A stretch of DNA of 64,000 nt from Kribbella caucasensis. Its GTDB lineage: Bacteria; Actinomycetota; Actinomycetes; Propionibacteriales; Kribbellaceae. Numbering within the stretch: the first letter of the stretch is position 1; the number at the start of each line of letters is the position of its first letter. The translations under genes were made by a program, and so were the position numbers. Shown here one piece after another: positions 58,102 to 64,000 of this stretch. The stretch lies in the NCBI RefSeq assembly GCF_004361855.1, contig NZ_SNWQ01000020.1:62001-126000 (forward strand), written 5' to 3'. The notes below the pieces were generated by a model that ran no database searches, was not told the origin of the DNA, and saw only the letters and a program-made list of their open reading frames with translations.

Positions 58102-59489
58102 CCGCGCTCCACCTTGATGCTGCCGAGATCCATCTTCAGGTCCAGGACGAGGGACTCTCCGGCCTTCTTGCCGTCGGCACCGCCGTCGTCCACTGTCAGC
58201 TTCAGGTCGTGGCCGCCGCGTTGCTCGCTGAACGCTGCCACCTCGCCGGCCTTGGCGGTGAGGGTACCGGTGACGTCGACGTTCGCGGGCAGCTTGATGA
58301 GCACCTCGCCGAGTCCGCCGTCGACGACGATCTTGGCGCCGGGCTGGAACTTCGCCTTCGTCAGGTCCAGCTTCACGGCGCCGGCGTCGAAGGTGTACGT
58401 CTGGTTGGTCGCGGTGATCGGCTTGTCCGGCGTCGCGGTGTAGTTGGTGTCGGCGAAGGTCTGCGGTACCCCGTTGAAGAAGCTGGTGAAGGCCACGCCG
58501 AGGGCGAGCAGGATGCCGATCGGCAGCAGGGCGAGGGTCCGGCCGAGGAATCCGCCGATCAGCATGCCTCCGCCGAGCGTGGCCAGGCCGATCGCCAGGA
58601 TCAGCGGGGTCGAGGCTCCTGCGAGCCAGGCGATCGCGATCGCGAGCCCGGTCAGCGCGACGATCGCCGGCTTCACCCCGCGGAGGCCCTTGGCGGGCGG
58701 TTCCGCCTTCGTACTGCGGACGGGCGGTGCGGGCGGCTCGTCGGCGTACAGGCCGAGTGGGTCGTCCTCGGTCCACACAGGGCGGACCGGCTCGACGGTG
58801 CGGTCCTGGGGGGCCTGTGTGGCCGAGGACGACGGACCCGCCGGGGGAGCTGACGGGCCGGTCGGGGAGCTGACCCCGCCGCTCTGCGAGGCCGCGTACT
58901 GCTGCGTTCCTTCGTACTGCGGGGTCGTGGGCTGGCCCGGGTACTGCTGGTAGCCCTGGTACGGCGCGCCGGGGACCTGTGAACCGGTCTGGCCGGGTAC
59001 GTCCTGCGGGCGGGTCTGGCTCTGGTTGTCGCCGGTCCAATGCAGGCCGCCGTGGCTCCAATGGGACCGGCCGCCCTTGCGCCGGAACACGAACAGCCAC
59101 AGCAGGCCGAGCACGATGAGCGGCCCGGGCACCATCTTTCCGAAGTTGAACGACGACATCAGCGCGATCGCGGCGAACACGCACACGCCGATCACTACCG
59201 GCCACAACCACGGGTGGTCCGGCCGGACCCGGTCGCCGAGCAGGCCCTGCGCGGCCGACCGGTCGCTGCCCTCGTCCGGCATCAGCACCCACGCGGCCGC
59301 ATAGAAGAGCACACCCGGGCCGCTGATGATGAGCACGGCCATGACCACGCGCACCAGCACGGGGTCGATGTTCAAGGCCCGGCCGATCCCGCCGCAGACG
59401 CCCGCGACCATCCGGTCGGACCGGCTCCGGCGCCAGCTCTGCGGTTCCCGCATCTGGGCGCGGTCGAAGCCGTTCGAGTTCTGCTCCAT
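58098..59489 (-). CDS. PspC-domain membrane protein with LiaF-like C-terminus
   Basis: 463 residues. The N-terminal [55 protein letters not shown] is PspC. A run of hydrophobic helices follows, interrupted by a long Pro/Gln/Gly/Tyr-rich linker. The C-terminal [42 protein letters not shown] is a LiaF-like beta-domain. Such proteins sense or stabilise the cell envelope. It is divergent from a PspC-domain histidine kinase, with 190-205 bases between. Confidence 0.88.
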   Translation of the reverse strand: MEQNSNGFDRAQMREPQSWRRSRSDRMVAGVCGGIGRALNIDPVLVRVVMAVLIISGPGVLFYAAAWVLMPDEGSDRSAAQGLLGDRVRPDHPWLWPVVIGVCVFAAIALMSSFNFGKMVPGPLIVLGLLWLFVFRRKGGRSHWSHGGLHWTGDNQSQTRPQDVPGQTGSQVPGAPYQGYQQYPGQPTTPQYEGTQQYAASQSGGVSSPTGPSAPPAGPSSSATQAPQDRTVEPVRPVWTEDDPLGLYADEPPAPPVRSTKAEPPAKGLRGVKPAIVALTGLAIAIAWLAGASTPLILAIGLATLGGGMLIGGFLGRTLALLPIGILLALGVAFTSFFNGVPQTFADTNYTATPDKPITATNQTYTFDAGAVKLDLTKAKFQPGAKIVVDGGLGEVLIKLPANVDVTGTLTAKAGEVAAFSEQRGGHDLKLTVDDGGADGKKAGESLVLDLKMDLGSIKVERG

Positions 59490-59524
59490 GTCATCGATGG
59501 TGTCTCCCCGGCGCGCTCGGCAAC

Positions 59525-59601
59525 ATCGGGGATCCCCCTCTGCCGACCCCGGCTGTGTCCTCGGGCGGTCAGCGGACGGCCGCGGGATCGGGGTTCTCCC
59601 C
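59525..59601. promoter_or_regulatory. Two related GGGG-CCCC repeats in the PspC/kinase divergent region
   Basis: ATCGGGGATCCCCC (59525-59538) and ATCGGGGTTCTCCCC (59587-59601) share the same ATCGGGG half and a CCCC half. They are 62 bases apart in the region between the PspC gene and the kinase operon. They are candidates for a response-regulator site; in such GC-rich DNA they could also be chance. Confidence 0.35.
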
Positions 59602-59694
59602 GGGGCGACCCTGATCGGGGCGGGGGCATGCTGAGGTCCGCGCCCGGGGGAAGCCTGCTGGTGTCAGGCCTGTCCGCGTGTGACGATCATGGGG

Positions 59695-61179
59695 ATGACT
59701 CAGCCAGCCGCAGCCGCGCCCACGGGCGGATCCCCTTCCTCCGGGGCTCCCTCCGCGAGCCCGCCCGGCCAACCGCCGTACGGACCACCAGGACAAGGGC
59801 AATACGGCAACGGTCAGTACTACGGCGGTCCTGGTCAGTACGGCGGTCCCGGCTATGGGCCGTCCGGGTACGGACCACAGGGTCCAGGACAGTACGGCCC
59901 CGGCGCTGCCCATGAGCCCCCTCCGGTCCGGCGTGCGTACAGGCGCACCGAGGGGCGCGTGCTCAGTGGTGTCGCCGGTGGGGTCGCGGACCACCTCGGG
60001 GTGTCCGACACCGTGGTCCGGCTGGTGTTCATCGCCGCGACCGTCTTCGGTGGATTCGGCGTCCTGATCTACGCGGCGCTCTGGTTCCTGATGCCGCTCG
60101 CGCCCCCGACCGTCCCGGCCGCGCCCGGTCTGGCCGCGGCCACCCGGCAGGGGAAGCGGTCGGACCTGCCGCCCCCGCCGATGACCGAGGGCAAGGCCCG
60201 GCGGCGGGAGAAGAACCGCGGCCAGGTGACCGCGCTGGTCGTGGTCGGGATCGGGCTGCTGCTTCTGCTGCAGTTCGCCGGGCTCGGGATCGCCGGGAAG
60301 ATGTTCTGGCCGCTGGTGTTCGCCGGCACCGGTCTGGCGCTGATCTGGCGGCAGGCGGACGAGAGCCAGAAGACCGCCTGGACGAACAAGGCCCCCACCC
60401 TGGGTGCGCTGTTCGGTAAGGGCGGGATCAAGTCGCTGGTCCGCGTACTGGTCGGGCTCACCCTGATCGGCACGGCCGTCACGGTGTTCCTGGTGCAGAA
60501 CAACCGGCTGTCGATGGTCGGCGACGTACTGATCGGCCTACTGCTCGCAGTGGTCGGCCTCGGCCTCATCGCCGGTCCCTGGGTGCACCGGCTGACCAGA
60601 GACCTGAACTCGGAGCGCAGTGAGCGCATCCGGTCGCAGGAGCGCGCCGACATGGCCGCACACCTGCACGACTCGGTGCTGCAGACCCTGGCCCTGATCC
60701 AGAAGCAGGCGAACGACCCGCGCGCCGTCGTACGGCTGGCGCGTTCGCAGGAACGCGATCTGCGGTCCTGGTTGTACGACGAGGACGACAACGCCGACCT
60801 GACCCTGGCCGGTGCGGCGAAACGGGCCGCTGCCGAGGTGGAGGACTCCCACGGCGTACCGGTCGAGGTGGTCACGGTCGGCGACTGCGACCTGACCGAA
60901 GGGCTGTCCGCGATGGTCCGGGCCGCGCGCGAGTCGATGGTGAACGCGGCCAAGCACTCCGGTGCGGCCAAGATCGACGTGTTCGTCGAGGTGGACGGGG
61001 ACCGCGCGGAGATCTTCGTCCGGGACCGGGGCAACGGATTCGACACCGACGGCGTGCCGGAGGACCGGCTCGGCCTGCGGCACAGTGTGATGGGCAGGAT
61101 GGAACGGCACGGCGGCCGCGCGACCGTGCGGTCGAGCCCGGAGACAGGCACCGAAGTGCGACTGGAGATGGACAGATGA
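59695..61179 (+). CDS. PspC-domain sensor histidine kinase
   Basis: 494 residues from the ATG at 59695. A GTG at 59680 and an ATG at 59689 are alternatives, and none has a good ribosome site. A Gly/Tyr/Gln-rich N-terminus (QYGNGQYYGGPGQYGG) precedes a PspC domain (RRTEGRVLSGVAGGVADHLG) and several helices. The HisKA_3 segment is ERADMAAHLHDSVLQTLALIQKQAND with the phospho-His. ARESMVNAAKHSGA is the N box and RDRGNGFD the G1 box. LGLRHSVMGRMERHGG is the G2 box. It senses the envelope and phosphorylates the regulator encoded next. Confidence 0.92.
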   Translation: MTQPAAAAPTGGSPSSGAPSASPPGQPPYGPPGQGQYGNGQYYGGPGQYGGPGYGPSGYGPQGPGQYGPGAAHEPPPVRRAYRRTEGRVLSGVAGGVADHLGVSDTVVRLVFIAATVFGGFGVLIYAALWFLMPLAPPTVPAAPGLAAATRQGKRSDLPPPPMTEGKARRREKNRGQVTALVVVGIGLLLLLQFAGLGIAGKMFWPLVFAGTGLALIWRQADESQKTAWTNKAPTLGALFGKGGIKSLVRVLVGLTLIGTAVTVFLVQNNRLSMVGDVLIGLLLAVVGLGLIAGPWVHRLTRDLNSERSERIRSQERADMAAHLHDSVLQTLALIQKQANDPRAVVRLARSQERDLRSWLYDEDDNADLTLAGAAKRAAAEVEDSHGVPVEVVTVGDCDLTEGLSAMVRAARESMVNAAKHSGAAKIDVFVEVDGDRAEIFVRDRGNGFDTDGVPEDRLGLRHSVMGRMERHGGRATVRSSPETGTEVRLEMDR

Positions 61180-61817
61180 CGCAGAGGCGAGTGGTCGTGG
61201 TGGACGACCACGACATGTTCCGGGCCGGCGTGCGCAGCGAGATCGGCGCCGCGGTGGAGATCGTCGGCGAGGGATCCGACGTGGACACCGCGGTGAAGGC
61301 GATCGTGGGAACCGAGCCGGACGTGGTCCTGCTCGACGTCCACCTGCCCGGTGGCGGCGGTACCGAGGTGATGAAGCAGGTGCACCAGCGGCACCCGGAG
61401 GTGAAGTTCCTGGCGTTGTCGGTGTCCGACGCGGCCGAGGACGTGATCGGCGTTATCCGGGCCGGCGCCCGCGGTTACGTCACCAAGAACATCAGCGGCA
61501 CCGAGCTGATCGACGCGATCGGCCGGGTGGCCGACGGCGACGCGGTGTTCTCGCCGCGGCTGGCCGGGTTCGTGCTGGACGCGTTCTCCGGTGCGATCGA
61601 CATCGCCTCGGTGGACGAGGACCTGGACCGGTTGTCGCAGCGGGAACGCGAGGTACTGCGGTTGATCGCGCGCGGCTACGCGTACAAGGAAGTGGCCCGG
61701 GAGCTGTTCATCTCGGTCAAGACGGTCGAGACCCACGTGTCCTCGGTACTGCGCAAACTCCAGCTCTCCAACCGCCACGAACTCACCCGCTGGGCCACCG
61801 ACCGCCGCCTGGTCTAG
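61176..61817 (+). CDS. NarL/LuxR-type response regulator
   Basis: 213 residues, ATG overlapping the kinase TGA (ATGA). Receiver: VVVDDHDMF acidic pair, PDVVLLDVHLPGGGG phospho-Asp and YVTKNISGTEL Lys. DNA-binding domain: LSQREREVLRLIARGYAYKEVARELFISVKTVETHVSSVLRKLQLSNRHELTRWATDRRLV. It probably regulates its own operon and the divergent PspC gene. Its stop codon overlaps the second palindromic element. Confidence 0.95.
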   Translation: MTQRRVVVVDDHDMFRAGVRSEIGAAVEIVGEGSDVDTAVKAIVGTEPDVVLLDVHLPGGGGTEVMKQVHQRHPEVKFLALSVSDAAEDVIGVIRAGARGYVTKNISGTELIDAIGRVADGDAVFSPRLAGFVLDAFSGAIDIASVDEDLDRLSQREREVLRLIARGYAYKEVARELFISVKTVETHVSSVLRKLQLSNRHELTRWATDRRLV

Positions 61818-61983
61818 GGCCTGTCTGACGGTTTCCTGCGTGCTGCGCGGCACTCGGCACGGCATCTCGCTGCACTGGAGCAAAGGCCACGATGAACACC
61901 ACATCGAGGCCTTCACTCCAGCACACCGAGCTACCGCACCGAGCACCTGCTCGCTACTGCTGGAAACCGCCAGACAGGCCCTA
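61815..61983. repeat. 169-bp nested palindromic element (copy 2)
   Basis: Terminal arms TAGGGCCTGTCTGACGGTTT (from 61815) and the complement ending at 61983 pair at 21 of 22 positions. An inner stem pairs TGGAGCAAAGGCC (61876-61888) with GGCCTTCACTCCA (61908-61920), 11 of 13. The apex CGATG/CATCG with loop AACACCA (61890-61906) matches copy 1 except for the last loop base. It starts on the response-regulator stop codon. A TA on both sides would fit a Tc1/IS630-type insertion, but copy 1 lacks it. Confidence 0.85.
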
Positions 61984-62103
61984 CCGCTTTACTGGTCCCT
62001 GTCTTCCGTTCAGCGGAAGGCAGGACTGGTGGTGTGTGGGCGTCTCCAGGACCTTCGTCTGAAGCCGACGGGATCCACCCGTCGGAGTGGAGCGGAGGTT
62101 CGG
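61984..62103 (+). promoter_or_regulatory. Structured leader of the MFS transporter gene
   Basis: Two hairpins lie in front of the transporter: CCTGTCTTCCG (61998-62008) with CGGAAGGCAGG (62014-62024), 10 of 11 paired plus a wobble, and CCGACGGG (62065-62072) with CCCGTCGG (62078-62085), perfect. The second ends 14 bases before the GGAG-type ribosome site. They could be an attenuator, a riboswitch or a terminator pair. I match it to no known riboswitch. Confidence 0.5.
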
Positions 62104-63363
62104 ATGTCCACGATCCACGAACAACCAGGGCGCGTCTGGGTACGTCCGTTGTGCTGGACCGCCGTCATGCTGGACGGTTTCGACCTGGTCGTGCTCGGCT
62201 CGATCACCCCGATCCTGCTCAGCGGCAAGGTGTTCGGCTACACCCCGTCGACGGCCGCGGCGGTGGCGACCGCGGGCCTGGTCGGGATGATGCTGGGCGC
62301 GCTGGCGATCGGTACCGTCACCGACCTGATCGGCCGGCGTCGAGCGATGCTGGTGGCGGTCGCGACGTTCTCCTTCTTCACCCTGCTGTGCGCGTTCGCA
62401 CCGTCCGCGGAGGTGCTGGGCCTGCTCCGGCTGCTGGCCGGCATCGGCCTCGGCGGATGCTTGCCGACGGCAATCACCTTGGTGACGGAGTACTCCCGGG
62501 CCGGCCGGAACGGCGGCGCCACCACGCTGATCATGACCGGCTACCACGTCGGCGCGATGCTCACCGCGCTGCTCGGCATCCTGGTGATCCCGAGCCTCGG
62601 CTGGCGGGCGATGTTCGTGATCGGCGCGGCGCCCGCGGTGGTGCTGCTGCCGCTGATGTGGTGGCACCTGCCGGAGTCGCCGGTGTTCAAACAGGGTGCC
62701 GGGCTCGACCCGGTGAAATCCCTGCTCCGGCCGGGATTCCGGCGACCGACGATCGCCTTCTGGGTCACCACCTTCATGGGCCTGCTGCTGGTCTACGGCC
62801 TGAACACCTGGCTGCCGCAGATCATGCGGGAGGCCGGCTACCCGCTCGGTACCGCCCTGAGCCTGCTGCTGGTGCTGAACCTCGGCGCGATCTGCGGCCT
62901 GCTCTGCGCCGGCCGGATCGCCGACAGGGTCGCCATCCGCCCTGTCACGGTCGCCTGGTTCGCCGGCGGCGCGATCACGCTCGCGCTGCTGAGTGTGCGG
63001 CTGCCAGGCCCGCTCCTGTACGTCGTGGTGCTGCTGGCCGGCTGTTTCGTCTTCGCGGCCCAAGTCCTTGTCTACGCGTACATCGGTCGCGTGTACTCCG
63101 CGGAGAACCGGGCCACCGGCCTCGGTTGGGCTGCGGGCGTCGGCCGGCTCGGCGCGATCACGGGGCCGATCGTCGGCGGCGCGTTGCTCACCGCGGGGAT
63201 CGCGTTCCCCTGGGGCTTCTACGTTTTCGCCGTCGTGGCGGCATTGGGCGCGATCGCGATCGGGGCAGTCGAACGGTCGTCGGTAGGCGCCCCAGCGGAT
63301 CGGCGTACGGCTGATCGAGTCGGCAGTCCCGAGGCGTTGGGAGCGCCTGGATCGACCGAGTAG
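62104..63363 (+). CDS. MFS transporter (aromatic-acid/sugar:proton symporter type)
   Basis: 419 residues from ATG 62104 behind GGAGCGGAGG. The first helix contains MLDGFDLVVLGSITP, the DGxD motif of the AAHS (aromatic acid:H+) family. GTVTDLIGRRRAMLVAVATF is the MFS loop 2-3 motif (G..xD..GRR). GCLPTAITLVTEYSRAGRNGGATTLIMTGYHVG is the loop 4 region. Twelve helices are visible. It probably imports an organic acid with protons. Structure in the leader suggests post-transcriptional control. Confidence 0.9.
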   Translation: MSTIHEQPGRVWVRPLCWTAVMLDGFDLVVLGSITPILLSGKVFGYTPSTAAAVATAGLVGMMLGALAIGTVTDLIGRRRAMLVAVATFSFFTLLCAFAPSAEVLGLLRLLAGIGLGGCLPTAITLVTEYSRAGRNGGATTLIMTGYHVGAMLTALLGILVIPSLGWRAMFVIGAAPAVVLLPLMWWHLPESPVFKQGAGLDPVKSLLRPGFRRPTIAFWVTTFMGLLLVYGLNTWLPQIMREAGYPLGTALSLLLVLNLGAICGLLCAGRIADRVAIRPVTVAWFAGGAITLALLSVRLPGPLLYVVVLLAGCFVFAAQVLVYAYIGRVYSAENRATGLGWAAGVGRLGAITGPIVGGALLTAGIAFPWGFYVFAVVAALGAIAIGAVERSSVGAPADRRTADRVGSPEALGAPGSTE

Positions 63364-63403
63364 CGCGCGCCCGGCGTCCGGAGTACGAGATGGGAAGGGC
63401 AGC

Positions 63404-63443
63404 GGGGTGGCGGGCTGTGGACAGGGCACACATTCGCCACCCC
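63404..63443 (+). terminator. Hairpin terminator downstream of the MFS gene
   Basis: GGGGTGGCG (63404-63412) and CGCCACCCC (63435-63443) are perfect complements around a 22-base loop, 40 bases past the MFS stop. Confidence 0.5.
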
Positions 63444-63471
63444 GGCGGGTCCGTCATGGGCTTTGGTGCTG

Positions 63472-63478
63472 TTATACC
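63472..63478 (+). promoter_or_regulatory. -10 hexamer of the pepC-like gene
   Basis: TTATACC lies 10 bases before the ATG at 63489 and no ribosome site is present. This fits a leaderless or near-leaderless transcript. The -35 is not clear. Confidence 0.45.
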
Positions 63479-63488
63479 GTCGACTCCT

Positions 63489-64000
63489 ATGGAGCGGAAT
63501 CTCACTAGCGAACAGCTCGCGCTCTTCGAGAAGGAGTTCGCGTCGAACCCGCAGTACCGGGTGATGCAGAACGCCGTCACGGAGACCCCGGTCACCAAGA
63601 TCGCCCTGGATCGCCAGATCGTCACCTCGATCGACCATTCGGTGTCGAATCTGCTGGACGACTGGAAGGTGACGAACCAGAAGAAGAGCGGCCGGTGCTG
63701 GCTGTTCGCCGGCCTGAACCTGCTCCGCGCCGGTGCGGCCGGGAAGCTGCAGGTGAAGGACTTCGAGTTCTCCCAGAACTACCTGCTGTTCTGGGACAAG
63801 TTCGAGCGGGCGAACTTCTTCCTCGAGGCGATCATCGAGACCGCCGACCGCGACGTCGACGACCGGACCGTGGCGCACCTGCTGTCCGACCCGATCGGTG
63901 ACGGCGGCCAGTGGAACATGTTCGTCGCGCTGGTCCGCAAGCACGGCCTGGTGCCGAAGACCGCGATGCCGGAGACCGAGAGCTCGTCGGCGACCGCGCA
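63489..64000 (+). CDS. pepC: Aminopeptidase C / bleomycin-hydrolase-type C1B peptidase (N-terminal part, runs off the window)
   Basis: About 170 residues are visible. MERNLTSEQLALFEKEFASNPQYRVMQNAVTET is the family start. NQKKSGRCWLFAGLNLLR contains the active-site Cys of papain-like C1B enzymes, with the usual QxxSGRCW context. EFSQNYLLFWDKFERANFFLEAII and SDPIGDGGQWNMFVALVRKHGLVPKTAMPET continue the known fold. The catalytic His and Asn would lie beyond the window. The enzyme removes N-terminal residues in the cytoplasm as a hexamer. Confidence 0.93.
   Translation, partial: MERNLTSEQLALFEKEFASNPQYRVMQNAVTETPVTKIALDRQIVTSIDHSVSNLLDDWKVTNQKKSGRCWLFAGLNLLRAGAAGKLQVKDFEFSQNYLLFWDKFERANFFLEAIIETADRDVDDRTVAHLLSDPIGDGGQWNMFVALVRKHGLVPKTAMPETESSSATA

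Noticed and set aside
61815-61983. IS630/Tc1-type MITE for structured element copy 2
   Set aside because: TA on both sides and terminal repeats fit, but copy 1 has no such TA duplication, and the conserved part is the apex, not the ends. I leave it as a structured repeat.
1-64000. tRNA, rRNA, CRISPR or prophage genes
   Set aside because: I looked for cloverleaf ends, regular direct repeats with spacers, and integrase or capsid motifs, and found none.

Overview
The window is very GC-rich actinobacterial chromosome. Typical signs are frequent GTG and TTG starts, 1-4 base start/stop overlaps, strong hairpins without long T-runs, and families such as DUF3263, LytR_C, PspC, LCP, actinobacterial MMPL and SigE-type sigma factors. 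Gene content and style fit a soil member of the Propionibacteriales, perhaps Kribbella or a relative. That placement is inference from content, not a phylogenetic result. I see no rRNA, tRNA, CRISPR array, prophage or intact insertion sequence.

Layout. 0-15.7 kb: scattered housekeeping genes (SDR fragment, membrane metalloprotease, GNAT, multi-helix membrane protein, uracil-DNA glycosylase, truncated haemoglobin, LCP cell-wall ligase, HU-like protein, secreted propeller, M13 peptidase) plus a ROK regulator - GH4 glycosidase - sugar kinase operon with its own operator. 15.7-31.2 kb: pepP-panD, an MMPL exporter next to a two-component system with matching inverted repeats, a four-gene operon amidase - oxidoreductase - otsA - FGGY kinase, a three-gene operon DUF3263 - LytR_C - otsB, and a SigE-type sigma factor with a membrane partner. 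31.2-38.4 kb: palindromes in a gene-free stretch, a HhH-GPD DNA glycosylase, an antiporter, a GlxA-type regulator, then a SAM-I riboswitch in front of a threonine-synthase-like enzyme and a MoaD/ThiS-like sulfur carrier.

38.4-55.6 kb is the most unusual part. It is a catabolic-looking locus of about 17 kb with a regulator, two DegT-family aminotransferases, four amidohydrolase-fold proteins, an enolase-superfamily enzyme, a DHDPS-like lyase, a flavin monooxygenase, a complete sugar-type ABC importer and two secreted beta-propeller proteins. All five promoter regions carry versions of one palindrome, TTACGGTCAAGACCGTAA, so the locus is probably one regulon. It contains a module in duplicate: an aminotransferase, an amidohydrolase with its metal ligands, and a paralogue that has lost all of them. 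I cannot name the substrate. The logic suggests uptake and breakdown of an amino- or keto-sugar-like, or cyclitol-like, compound.

55.6-64 kb: a membrane protein, a histidine-methyltransferase-like enzyme, CspA, a PspC/LiaF-like membrane protein divergent from a PspC-domain histidine kinase and response regulator, an MFS transporter with a structured leader, and the start of a PepC-type aminopeptidase.

Two intergenic elements (29358-29522 and 61815-61983) have almost unrelated arms but the same apical hairpin. The arms change while staying paired, which points to a selected fold and a family of structured repeats.
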